Assembly (NCBI GenBank): GCA_949358305.1 | Contig: OX442314.1 | Span: forward strand, 41,486,581-41,550,580 | Direction of reading: 5' to 3' | DNA from: Strigamia acuminata | Lineage: Eukaryota; Arthropoda; Chilopoda; Geophilomorpha; Linotaeniidae | DNA length: 64,000 bases | In this document: positions 20,895 through 29,724 of the stretch, piece after piece | How the letters are laid out: every line of letters starts with the position of its first letter | Position numbering within the stretch: the stretch's first letter is position 1 | Program-made: the position numbers and the translations under genes | Notes under the pieces: model-generated | What the model was told of the DNA's origin: nothing | The model's database searches: none | The model's input: the letters and a program-made list of their open reading frames with translations, nothing else

Positions 20895-21917
20895 TCAGTA
20901 CTTCGTGGCTCCACCTCTAGCTTTCAAAACTGCTGTAATCCTTCTAGGGATGGATACTATTAAGTCATCACATTCTTTTGGGGTAATGTGATTCCAGATC
21001 TGATTCACAGTTTCTTCTAACTCGGTTAAGGTCATCGGTCCTACTTCTTGTAGTCGCTTTTTTACTTTAGCCCAAATATTTTCTATAGGATTAAGGTCCG
21101 GTGAGTTTCCTGGCCAGTCCAACACATCAATTCCCATACTTTCGAAGTAGAATGTAGTCTTCTTCGCCCTATGAGCAGGCGCACCATCTTGTTGGTAGAT
21201 GTAACTGCCCTCCGGAAAATAGTGTTTGGCGGTTGGAATGAGGCAATTATCCAAAACATTGATGTAAACCTCTGCATTAATGCTTTGTTTCACAGTTTCT
21301 AAGCTACCAAGTCCGTTTGCTGTCATGGTTCCATAAACCATTATCCCAGGTGCAAATTTGACAGTCTTTGAAATGCAATGGGGATGGAATTCTTCTCCTT
21401 TTTTTCTTAAAACTGTAGTTTTCCCATCTTTAAACAAACAAAATCGCGACTCATCGCTGAAGATAACTTGTCTCCACTGTTCAACAGTCCAATCTTTATG
21501 TTTATGGCACCATAAAACACGTTTTTTTTGCATTGCACGTGTGAGAAGTGGTTTCTTCTTTGCAACTCGAAATCCATATCCCATTTCCTGGAGTCTGCGC
21601 CTTGTTAATTTTTCAGATACAGGCTTTTTGATTATATCAATCCATTTAGCCGTTATTTTTCTGGCAGAATCTTTCCTGGATTTCTTCACAAGACTTCTGA
21701 GGATGTTGTCTTCTGTCTTTTTTGTATGGCGTGGACGACCTGACCTTGATCTCACATTGCATTTTCCGGTTTCTTCTTGTGTTCTGATAATTCTGCCAAC
21801 AGTGGAACGATGAATTCCTATTTGAGTTGCAATTTCTGCATTGGAAATGCCTTGGGAATGCTTTTTGATTATTAATTTTCTCACTCCTAATTCAATAGGT
21901 GTGCATTTTGCAGCCAT
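20895..21917 (-). CDS. Tc1 transposase, DD34E
   Basis: A 340-residue uninterrupted ORF, the usual length for Tc1. Two HTH units occupy residues 5-110 with the linker 'SRSGRPRH' (57-64). The catalytic triad is Asp155 in 'FSDESRF', Asp244 in 'YQQDGAPAH' and Glu279 in 'NSPDLNPIENIW', with 34 residues between the second Asp and the Glu. The enzyme would bind the inverted repeats, cut the element out and insert it at TA. Its stop is 7 bp inside the left inverted repeat. No internal stop or frameshift is seen. Confidence 0.95.
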   Translation of the reverse strand: MAAKCTPIELGVRKLIIKKHSQGISNAEIATQIGIHRSTVGRIIRTQEETGKCNVRSRSGRPRHTKKTEDNILRSLVKKSRKDSARKITAKWIDIIKKPVSEKLTRRRLQEMGYGFRVAKKKPLLTRAMQKKRVLWCHKHKDWTVEQWRQVIFSDESRFCLFKDGKTTVLRKKGEEFHPHCISKTVKFAPGIMVYGTMTANGLGSLETVKQSINAEVYINVLDNCLIPTAKHYFPEGSYIYQQDGAPAHRAKKTTFYFESMGIDVLDWPGNSPDLNPIENIWAKVKKRLQEVGPMTLTELEETVNQIWNHITPKECDDLIVSIPRRITAVLKARGGATKY

Positions 21918-22054
21918 TGCATAAAAAGCTTATTCCTTACAAAATTAGTGAATGATAGGGAATCATGTGCAAATATGCAAATTAGTATACGATATATCAC
22001 ATGTATGGTCTATGCCAATTCCATAAATTGAGGGGAAAGAGAGTTTTAGCAGAA

Positions 22055-22308
22055 GTTGCAGGACTTTTGTACCAATTTTGTTGTGTTGCAGGACTTTTGT
22101 CTCTAGTGTAATTTTTATTTTTGTTTATTTTGTACTGAATAAAGATGTTTTCAGCTGATGTTATAAAACAATTCTAGTCTAAAAAGATAGGGCTTTTCAA
22201 TTTTTAAAGTGTTATTGCTCTAGCTGTCATGGTTTTTATGCTAGATGCCATCAAAGTTTGAAGTAAGTGAAAAAATTGCTCTGTTGCAGGACTTTTGTCC
22301 GGGGGTTG
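22055..22308. repeat. Tc1 right inverted repeat (254 bp)
   Basis: Inverted copy of 20634-20887. The MULE transposase frame reads into it on the minus strand and meets a stop at 22204, adding a foreign tail of roughly 35 residues. Confidence 0.95.
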
Positions 22309-24492
22309 TACTTTACATACAGAAGCTAGTTCAACCGAGTCGTTAAAATACTTACGTTGCCACCTTTTTGGAATCAAACCAATATCAAAAATTTCCAACT
22401 CGCATTTCCGTCTAACTGCAAAAATGTGGCAACACGGCAAATGACGCATACAGAAAAGTTTGCAAGTACAACTAATGTCTGTCGTTTCTGAAATTCGATG
22501 GTGCTCAATTATTACACTAAATGTACCGTTGTTCAAATTTACGATCTCCTTGCAATTTTCACTAGACACGATCTCGCTAACAATTATGTAAAAGGCAAAT
22601 GAGGTAACGGCACTTGCTATGGAATTCAGAAGCTGTAAAGGTAATGAGGAGTACAACTGTTCAACTTTCATGGCTTGATTAAAACAACTTAAACGCGTCT
22701 TATCAAATATGCCATCAAGAAGCAACTTTAAGTTGTCATAAAAAATGTGCAGAGCAGAATAAGTGCGTATAATACATTTCAACTTACTGTTCATGGACTC
22801 GACTCTATTATTTGTCGTATCACCTAAGTTATAAGTTGTAACTCGACTGTACATACACCAACTCTCACGAATTGAATACCAACGATTCATAAAACGAACG
22901 AATAGATCATGATTCGAAAACTTACTTTCAAACTCGGAAAATAATTGTTGAAATTTTTCAACATCGTATGCGTATACCATTTCTTGTAACAAACTTTGTG
23001 CATAATCCACATCATCACCTATAACCTTACATTCTTTGATTAAAGCTTTAAAACTCTTTAGAACATGAAATAAGCAAAGTTCGTGTTTAGCAGTCGGGAA
23101 ATATTTTCGAATCAATTCAATTTCGGTAAAATCTTTGTCAGTCATAAAACTAGTTGTCTCAGCTGAACAAGGATTATTTTCAACCAAGCACTTAAAAAAG
23201 AATTCAACATTTTCCATAGTTTCATTTGCTACAAGAGCAACTGCAATAGGAATTGATTGATTCATACCATCTACTACCATAGCAACATACAACGGCATTC
23301 GTCGATTGACCAGTGAATATGTTGCATCGATCAACATATGCTCCGGATATCTTTCAAAAAAAATCCTTTGCCACGAGAACTGAAAAAAACAAGTACGAAT
23401 TATACCATCAACAACTAAATTTTCAACAATCATCCCTTTGTCTTTTTCAAGATCGAACTGCAAAGCGCCCAGAAACTTTTCTTCGTCGTTTAAGCCTTTC
23501 ACCCCACTGTTGGTTTCAAATTTCGTCCGAATATTATGAATGTCTTTAGTATTAACTAGAACAGCGCCCTCATCAGTAATGAATTTTTTTACACGAACAG
23601 CTTGTACCTCATGCTTGAGTAACAATTCCACCTTATCTCTGATATCTCCAGTCACAGCTTTGGATTTTTTCCAAGTTTTAGTACCATCAACAATAGTTTC
23701 AACGACTCGACAAATCTTGTAATCTAAGCCACGCAATGCTCGATTAGTACAGTAATTTCTGTATATTTCCGGTCCCAATTTGTGTGAATGAACATAATGT
23801 GCCTTTGTAATATTAAACAGGCTTGATTCTCGATCCCAAGCAATGCGAATCTCGGCAAGACAATCACTTTTCAGTGATTTTTGTCTTGGCCTTTCACCTG
23901 TTCTCACATTTTTCGTTTTTACGTAAAAGCTTGAATGCACACACACAAAATGGCAAAAGTAATATCCAATTTCAGGGGATAGTTTTCCTGCTTTCGTCCT
24001 TCTATTTTCCGCTTCAACTGTACGAGAATTAGCAGTTACGAAAATAGGACTAAAATGTGTGTTACAATGATTTTCAAGCATCACGGCAAAATCATTCCAA
24101 CAACTAAACTTAGTTGACAATAAGTTTGGAACAATATCAGATTCAACGGATTCGGTAATATCAGGAACAATATCAGATTCAACAGATTCGGTAATATCAG
24201 GAACAACGGATTCGGTAATATCAGGAACAACGGATTCGGTAATATCAGGAACAACGGATTCGGTAATATCAGGAACAACGGATTCGGTAATATCAGGAAC
24301 AACGGATTCGGTAATATCAGGAACAACGGATTCGGTAATATCAGGAACAACGGATTCGGTAATATCAGGAACAACGGATTCGGTAATATCAGGAACAACG
24401 GATTCGGTAATATCAGGAACAACGGATTCGGTAATATCAGCCATGATACTAGTAGTAGCTAATGAATAGTGTCTGACAATACGTACGAACAA
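22204..24492 (-). CDS. MULE transposase with FAR1-like and SWIM zinc fingers, truncated by Tc1
   Basis: The 762-residue frame starts at 24492. Residues about 19-120 are 'DITESVVP' repeats. A FAR1-like DNA-binding region follows ('CLAEIRIAWDRESSLFNITK' then 'HYVHSHK'). The MULE DDE domain begins 'ERYPEHMLIDATYSLV', with 'SFMTDKDFTEIELIRKYFP' and 'HELCLFHVLKSFKALI' at the usual second-Asp and C/H positions. Near the end is a SWIM finger, 'CTCKLFCMRHLPCCHIFAVR'. True MULE coding ends at 22311, where the Val codon GTA holds the TA target of Tc1; the last residues come from the Tc1 inverted repeat. The ULP1 ORF on the other side of Tc1 resumes in the same phase at the same Val. So the transposase domains are complete but the protein has lost its protease/PHD tail. 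Confidence 0.88.
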   Translation of the reverse strand: MFVRIVRHYSLATTSIMADITESVVPDITESVVPDITESVVPDITESVVPDITESVVPDITESVVPDITESVVPDITESVVPDITESVVPDITESVVPDITESVESDIVPDITESVESDIVPNLLSTKFSCWNDFAVMLENHCNTHFSPIFVTANSRTVEAENRRTKAGKLSPEIGYYFCHFVCVHSSFYVKTKNVRTGERPRQKSLKSDCLAEIRIAWDRESSLFNITKAHYVHSHKLGPEIYRNYCTNRALRGLDYKICRVVETIVDGTKTWKKSKAVTGDIRDKVELLLKHEVQAVRVKKFITDEGAVLVNTKDIHNIRTKFETNSGVKGLNDEEKFLGALQFDLEKDKGMIVENLVVDGIIRTCFFQFSWQRIFFERYPEHMLIDATYSLVNRRMPLYVAMVVDGMNQSIPIAVALVANETMENVEFFFKCLVENNPCSAETTSFMTDKDFTEIELIRKYFPTAKHELCLFHVLKSFKALIKECKVIGDDVDYAQSLLQEMVYAYDVEKFQQLFSEFESKFSNHDLFVRFMNRWYSIRESWCMYSRVTTYNLGDTTNNRVESMNSKLKCIIRTYSALHIFYDNLKLLLDGIFDKTRLSCFNQAMKVEQLYSSLPLQLLNSIASAVTSFAFYIIVSEIVSSENCKEIVNLNNGTFSVIIEHHRISETTDISCTCKLFCMRHLPCCHIFAVRRKCELEIFDIGLIPKRWQRKYFNDSVELASVCKVQPPDKSPATEQFFHLLQTLMASSIKTMTARAITL
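24125..24440 (-). repeat. 24-bp coding minisatellite in the MULE transposase
   Basis: About ten units of 24 bp encode DITESVVP, followed by longer variants with 'VESDIVP'. Adjacent units are nearly identical, which points to recent expansion or homogenisation. Confidence 0.9.
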
Positions 24493-24587
24493 ACCACAAA
24501 AAGTAATAATCGAATGAAGTGTGGACTCTTAAATAGTTCTGTTTTTAAAAACGTAAGTATGACGTACGTACGTACGTAATCAAATTG

Positions 24588-24691
24588 TGTGGGGAAATAG
24601 TCGGGCCAGTGAGGACCGACTATTTCCCCACACGTGTGGGGAAATAAGCTACATGTTATTTCCCCACACGTGTGGGGAAATAGACACTTCG
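24588..24691. repeat. MULE right terminal region: palindromic units
   Basis: Perfect palindromes lie at 24621-24646 and 24657-24682, with a further half-unit near 24590 and the spacer 'GTCGGGCCAGTGAGGAC'. This is the inverted counterpart of the left array but much shorter. Confidence 0.9.
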
Positions 24692-24700
24692 ATTAATAAA
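24692..24700. repeat. 9-bp target-site duplication of the MULE (right copy)
   Basis: ATTAATAAA, identical to 18743-18751. The base that follows continues the coding phase of exon 2 of the Rep-like gene. Confidence 0.85.
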
Positions 24701-24875
24701 ATTGTCTGATAAGAAAAGACCAGGAGGAGCAAAACGTGTCGCTAGCAAGCAGTCGGCGCCAACGACAAGACCATACGTCGTGGAAACGCATTTGCAACGC
24801 CAGGTGCACCGATTTAAATGACAACAAATTACATAAAAAAAAAAATCTAATGTAGTTTTTTCTCACCTTTAATAG

Positions 24876-26237
24876 ATGCAACCGTCCCAAACAACGTTTG
24901 GAATCACCGGTTGGCGGCCCATACTGCCTGCATCGTTCATGACGCCAGATCCATCCACAGCCGGACCGTCCACGGGCAGACCGTCCACGGGCAGACCGTC
25001 CAGTGCGTTGGATACCGCCGTGACAACGACGCCAGATATCGACGACGGCTACGAAGACGAGTTGTTTCACGATTTTGATCTGGAGTTTGACGACGACGAT
25101 GAACTCAACATCATCGAAGACGTAGCCGATCTCCAGGTCACACCCAAAAGAGTGAATCCTCTCAGCCGTCGCCTTTTCCTGGTGACACTTGCACGGTGTG
25201 CCAAAACCCGCGAGGAGGTGCTTGGTGTGTTGCAGGACCTGTGTCAGGAGATCATTGTCGCGCAAGAACCCCACGACGACGACACGGCGTCCAGAGATCT
25301 GGGAGTGGAACCGAACCACATCCATGTTTACTGCAAACTGAAGGTGGCGACCCACTACCTGGATCTTAAACGACACATCAGGCGTTCCTTATTTGGCCCT
25401 GGCGAAAAGCCCTCCATCAGCGTCCGGCAGCTAAAGCCAAACAGTCCTAAAACGCTCCAATACGTGACTAAATCCGACTTAGCTGCAATCCGCATCAACG
25501 TATCGCTGTCAAAGACGAATCTCTTTTATCAGACGATACGGTGGGCGGAACGAACGTCTGAGAAGGGCATCGAACTGTCCACAGATCCGTTTGCTTTTGA
25601 ACACAGATCTGAAATGGGGCCCTTCAGGATCGTTCACCAAGAGGTGCACAACCGGCTCCAGACTGAAAAGCTGGAGGCAGATCGAGTGCAACGGAGAGAC
25701 GAATTCTCCGAGCAGTTTTTAATTCACTCGGGATCGTGGGTGGACAAGGTGGTTCAGTTCTTTGCCAACTTGAACACCACCGACCCCGATCTGACTCGGA
25801 AGAATATGTACCTCCATGGTGCACCCGGTGTGGGAAAAACTCACCTCACAGAGATGTTTAGCCCACACACTGCCACGGCGTTTATTCCTTCATTCGGCGA
25901 GGGCAAATTCGCCTTCAGTGGCTTGAACCATTATTCTGGGGCGATCTACTCTCCCGATTGCCCAGATAAAGCCCTGGAGTGCGGCATCAAGCGCGAGGTC
26001 TTGTTGCGTCTCTTGGAAGGTAAACGGATTAAAATTCCGACCAAGCACACGAGCGAAGTAGTGGTGTTCAAATCAATGCCCTTCATTCTGTGCTCGAATT
26101 ACCCTCCACCAAAGGGGGGTGAATGGAAACGCCGCCTCAACGTCATAGAGGCCAGCTCAGCTTGGCGGAATTGTGTGACATTCAGGGCTCTCGCGGGAAG
26201 TGCACCAGCACGGATGCCGTCAGACGATTCAGACTAG
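24876..26237 (+). CDS. CRESS-type Rep-like protein, exon 3: HUH endonuclease plus SF3 helicase
   Basis: The 453-codon exon holds an acidic stretch (55-85) and then the rolling-circle replication motifs: motif I 'FLVTL' (101-105), motif II 'HIHVYCKL' with H148 and H150, and motif III 'YVTK' with Tyr196 and Lys199. The helicase part has Walker A 'GAPGVGKT' (315-322), motif C 'ILCSNY' (404-409) and a basic 'KRR' finger near 418-420. The usual acidic Walker B pair is not evident; the equivalent site reads 'YSGAIYSPDCP'. Rep proteins of this kind nick and unwind DNA in small circular single-stranded DNA viruses. Related genes occur in some animal genomes as endogenous copies or transposon genes. 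The introns upstream show a eukaryotic-adapted gene. The exon is open, but the gene is interrupted upstream by the MULE, and the odd Walker B site argues against full helicase function. Confidence 0.75.
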   Translation: MQPSQTTFGITGWRPILPASFMTPDPSTAGPSTGRPSTGRPSSALDTAVTTTPDIDDGYEDELFHDFDLEFDDDDELNIIEDVADLQVTPKRVNPLSRRLFLVTLARCAKTREEVLGVLQDLCQEIIVAQEPHDDDTASRDLGVEPNHIHVYCKLKVATHYLDLKRHIRRSLFGPGEKPSISVRQLKPNSPKTLQYVTKSDLAAIRINVSLSKTNLFYQTIRWAERTSEKGIELSTDPFAFEHRSEMGPFRIVHQEVHNRLQTEKLEADRVQRRDEFSEQFLIHSGSWVDKVVQFFANLNTTDPDLTRKNMYLHGAPGVGKTHLTEMFSPHTATAFIPSFGEGKFAFSGLNHYSGAIYSPDCPDKALECGIKREVLLRLLEGKRIKIPTKHTSEVVVFKSMPFILCSNYPPPKGGEWKRRLNVIEASSAWRNCVTFRALAGSAPARMPSDDSD

Positions 26238-26254
26238 CTTCTGTATCGCATTCA

Positions 26255-26795
26255 TGCCACAAATCCTGGCAAATTTGACTTTCATTTTGCCCTCGTTCTC
26301 CCAAATCGCCACAAACTATGACAAATTTCGCATTGAATTTTAAACTCCCTCTCTACCAAAGTGTCACAAATCCTGACAAAATTTGCGTTTTATTTTCGTC
26401 TTCAATCTCGCGAGGCACCGTGAATTATGACAAATTTAGCATTTGATTTTCGCCCACCTCTCCATTTAGGATATTTGTGTCACAAATTCTGGCAAATTTC
26501 TCATTTTATTTTGTTTCCTCGCTCCCAAAATGCCACAAATCCTGGCAAATTTCGCATTTCATTTTCAATCCCCTTCTTTTCAAAATTGCCGTTAAATTCT
26601 GGCAAATTTTGCCTTTAATTTTGTCTTCTTTCTCCCAAATCGCTACAAACTCTGACAAAAATTTGCGTATGATTTTGAAACCCCCTTCTCCTCCAAATTA
26701 CCACAAATACTGGCAAATTTTGCGTTTCATTTTGAACTTTTCTGTCCCAAATTGTCATAAATTCTGGCAAATTTGACATTTTATTTTTGCCAAAT
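26255..26795. repeat. Degenerate ~60-bp tandem array after the Rep-like gene
   Basis: About nine units share a 'CACAAATYCTGGCAAATTT' core followed by GCATTTcATTTT and a CT-rich spacer. Units differ at many sites, so the array is old. Frames in it are not genes. Confidence 0.75.
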
Positions 26796-27599
26796 ATTTA
26801 CACGCAAGAATGTGGACAAACCAAATCTGGCCGCCCAAATTAAAAAGCCAAAACTCATCATTTTTCATGAATAGAATTAAAAGGATTAAATCGGAATTCA
26901 ATTTCAATGGAAATGCAGGAATAAATTGTCTTTAGTAAAGAAATAAAAATTTTTTACCGCCACAACTTGATTAATAAGTGCGTTATAAAATACGACCGTG
27001 TCCAATTCTCAACTTGTGCGGACGAATTCTTTTACCGCCACAACTTTTAGACAAGTAAATATCTGTAATGCACGGAAGCATTACATCTTGGACTATTGGT
27101 ATTGGTTTTCATTGGTGTGTCAACTTGTCAAAGTTGCAATACAAACACGCAGCAAATTCATTCACCAAGTTGAATAAAGGCACTAAACACATCTTAACAA
27201 ATTATTCAAAGCACTAAGTAAATATTTCCTTTGCACAAAACGCAACACAAAGCACTTTTCACTAAATGAAGACACACTTTGCCCCCAAAAATGAAGGAGA
27301 AAACAAAATAACCAATTTCCCGGGTCAAATCCTTCTAAAAAGGATGCACAACTTTCACTGGCACTCACGAGAACTTCCGATCGACCACCTAGGGTCGCGG
27401 GACGGTTCCCTTGCCATGGAAATACCAGCAAAAAATACAACTGTGCTAAGCCGACTGACTTGAAGGGCACAGAGGATGTTAAAAAGGTCCCCTAAACAAA
27501 ATCCTTAAATTAAATAAATAAATTTTTAAAATGTCTGTACATTCAATGCAAACGTTGCTTCTTCCACGTCGGGCTGGAACACGCGCACGCTGGGCTGCT
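26796..27599. other. Stretch without a supported gene
   Basis: The only structure noticed is a repeated 'TTTTACCGCCACAACTT' at about 26951 and 27029. The frames at 27183-27470 show no recognisable domain. Confidence 0.5.
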
Positions 27600-28440
27600 C
27601 ACGTCAACACCTAAAAAACCAAAAGAAATAAAATTAAAAATCCAAAAAATTCATTAAAAATCCGAAAAATTCATTAAAAATCCGAAAAATTCATTGAAAC
27701 GGGAAAAAAACGAGAAATAAAAATCGAAAACACACAAACCTGACTATTCACGAGGTCGAGCAGTCGTTGGGTCGTTCACACGGCCGAAAAAAACCTGAAA
27801 AACCAAAAAAATGAAATTAAAAATCTAAAAAATTCATTGAAACGAGAAAAAAACGAGAAATAAAAATGAAATAATTGAAAAACAAAAATGAAAACAGACA
27901 AACCTACCCATTCTCGAGGTCCCGCAGTCGGTGGGCCGTCCACACGGCCGAAAAAAACCTGAAAAACCAAAAAAATAAAATTAAAAATCTAAAAAATTCA
28001 TTGAAACGAGAAAAAAACGAGAAATAAAAATGAAATAATTGAAAAACAAAAATGAAAACAGACAAACCTACCCATTCTCGAGGTCCCGCAGTCGGTGGGC
28101 CGTTCACACGGCCGAAAAAAAACTGAAAAACCAAAAAAATAAAATTAAAAATCCAAAAAATGAAATTCAAATGTAAAAAATATAAGAAATAAAAATCGAA
28201 AACACACAAACCTAGCTATCCACGAGCTCCCGCAGTCGGTGGGTAGTTCACATGCCGAAAAAAACCTGAAAAACCAAAAGAAATAAAATTAAAAATCCAA
28301 AAAATGAAATTCAAATGTAAAAAATATGAGAAATAAAAATCGAAAACACACAAACCTAGCTATCCACGAGCTCCCGCAGTCGGTGGGTAGTCCACACGCC
28401 GAAAACACTTGAAAAACCAAGATGGCAAATTAAAAAACGA
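27600..28440. repeat. ~145-165-bp tandem array with exon-like modules on the minus strand
   Basis: Five related units are marked by 'CCCGCAGTCGGTGGG' or a variant (near 27760, 27921, 28085, 28229 and 28373). On the minus strand each unit reads a T-rich tract, TTTTTCAG, then GTTTTTTTCGGC and about 65 bp of GC-rich sequence, then a GTAGGTTTG-type donor in the first units. The frames in them are low-complexity and not accepted as genes. Confidence 0.75.
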
Positions 28441-28574
28441 TGTACAAATGCGACTCGCTCATAAACTTACTTCAAAATGGCTGGCGTCCTTAAAAGAAGG
28501 GCGCTAAAGCGCTGACAATGTTCTGGGTGGGCGCAGGTGGCTGCGGCGACCGGTCGCGAAGCCGACCGGTTGCG

Positions 28575-28640
28575 GAGCCGACCGGTCGCGGAGGGGGGGC
28601 GGGGCGGGGGGGGACGGCGCCGTTGGTCCGGGGGGGATTT
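28575..28640. other. G-rich tract, potential G-quadruplex
   Basis: About 28588-28635 has several runs of three to eight G on the plus strand, within a short GC-rich island (28510-28640) in otherwise AT-rich DNA. No gene is seen next to it. Confidence 0.6.
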
Positions 28641-28969
28641 GTCCCTAAGCTAAAGCTTTTAGGGAAACAAACATTCTCTGCTATTCGATTGGTTAAAATC
28701 GACTTATTAGGTTAGTGACTGGCTAACCTAACCTACACCACGTGACAATTAAATGCGCCGTGATTGGTCGCCGCTGCGAAAATTGACGGCCAGGGGATGC
28801 TGGCGGCGTGAAATTGATTAAAGTGGCCGTGGAGGGCGCTCGCGATCGATTAAAATCGCCCCTAGAGGCGCGCACGATCGATTTAGATCGCCGTAAGGCG
28901 GCTTTACTGGTGATACGGTTTTTATAAAAACTAAAAAAACAAAATAAAATAAATAAATAAAAGCAAAAC

Positions 28970-29251
28970 AATGGACGAGAAACGAAATATTACAAGCACT
29001 GACTGCCTGTGCATCTGTGCAAGCCTTCTTTTAGGTAAATTTAATAATGTACCAACTTGACTTTTTATAAAAAAAAACAATGGACAAAAAATGAAATATT
29101 ACACGCACAGGCCGCCTGTGCATCTGTGCAAGCCTTCTTTTAGATAAATTTAATGTACCAACTTGACTTTTTTTAAAAAAAAACGATGAAGAGAAAATAA
29201 ATTCATAGGTATTGATTTTTTTATTTACAGATAGATAAATAAACAAACAAA

Positions 29252-29287
<36 letters not shown>

Positions 29288-29290
29288 TTT
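28970..29290. repeat. ~109-bp tandem duplication and (AT)n tract
   Basis: 'CTGTGCATCTGTGCAAGCCT' and its flanks occur at 28970-29068 and again at 29079-29184. A (TA)n run of about 30 bp lies at 29254-29283. No gene is seen between 28640 and 29590. Confidence 0.75.
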
Positions 29291-29724
29291 CTATTTACAA
29301 TTACGTTTTTTTTTAAATGTATATTTTTTTTTATATTTTATTAAAACAGACCTAATTGTTATCTTTATTTCCTGCGTGCTTATTAAATTATTTTTTATTT
29401 ACAAACAAATTAATTGATAAAATCTGGGTAATTTTCCAACAGCCATCTGACCATCTGACCAAATATGTGCTATGCTAAAGTTGGTACGAGGTAAATAATG
29501 CTGAGAACAGAAGAAGAAAAAAAAGGGAAGGGGAAAGAAAAAAAACCATTAGTGCCTAGGTGTCGTGTCCATTAGGGCGGTGAGGTGAGGCGTCAGTGGC
29601 GTGGCAGGAGTTTAGGTGTTTTGTTGTCCAGCAATGATACAATCAATGGTTTTATGCGGTGATAAATACGGTAAAACAAAAATAAAGCCGCAAATAGGGA
29701 TGGGATAAATGGTTTAAGACGAAA

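Larger units (their letters stand above)
20634..22308 (-). mobile_element. Complete Tc1-family transposon (1675 bp), nested in the MULE
   Basis: TA dinucleotides flank the element (20632-20633 and 22309-22310). The ends begin CAGCTCCCGG and, inverted, CAACCCCCGG, followed by 'ACAAAAGTCCTGCAAC'. The inverted repeats are 254 bp each. Inside each, the 'ACAAAAGTC(C/T)TGCAAC' motif occurs three times, an IR/DR arrangement like that of Sleeping Beauty-type Tc1 elements. A full transposase ORF lies between. The near-identity of the ends and the open ORF suggest a recent, possibly active element. Confidence 0.95.
18752..24691 (-). mobile_element. MULE (Mutator-like) element with a ULP1/PHD module, 5940 bp including a nested Tc1
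   Basis: A 9-bp direct repeat ATTAATAAA flanks the element (18743-18751 and 24692-24700), the length expected for Mutator-like elements. Nine bases inside each edge begins a perfect 26-bp palindrome (TATTTCCCCACAC plus its reverse complement), repeated inside both ends. The element codes on the minus strand for a FAR1/MULE-type transposase with a SWIM finger and, downstream, a ULP1-like protease with a PHD finger. Plant MULEs with a ULP1 domain (Kaonashi-type) are the nearest comparison I know; an animal counterpart with a PHD finger is unusual. A Tc1 element splits the coding region. Confidence 0.85.
18511..24803 (+). pseudogene. Rep-like gene, exons 1 and 2 (exon 2 split by the MULE insertion)
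   Basis: Exon 1 (18511-18627) starts at an ATG and codes for 39 residues. A 59-bp intron (18628-18686) has GTGCGA and CAAACAG borders and a CTAAC branch-like site. Exon 2 starts at 18687. It is open up to 18751 and resumes at 24701-24803, with a MULE of 5940 bp and its 9-bp target duplication in between. The two halves are in compatible frames. Exon 2 ends at a GTGCAC donor, a 72-bp intron follows (24804-24875), and exon 3 begins at 24876. Exons 1 and 2 end with CAG and all exons are phase 0. The encoded N-terminus is basic and Pro/Ser-rich with no recognised domain. The insertion is expected to abolish normal expression. I infer that the gene was intact before the insertion. Confidence 0.75.

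Noticed and set aside
24081-24422. 113-codon frame of repeated 'LILPNPLF' peptides
   Set aside because: It is a shadow of the 24-bp repeat of the MULE transposase in another frame.
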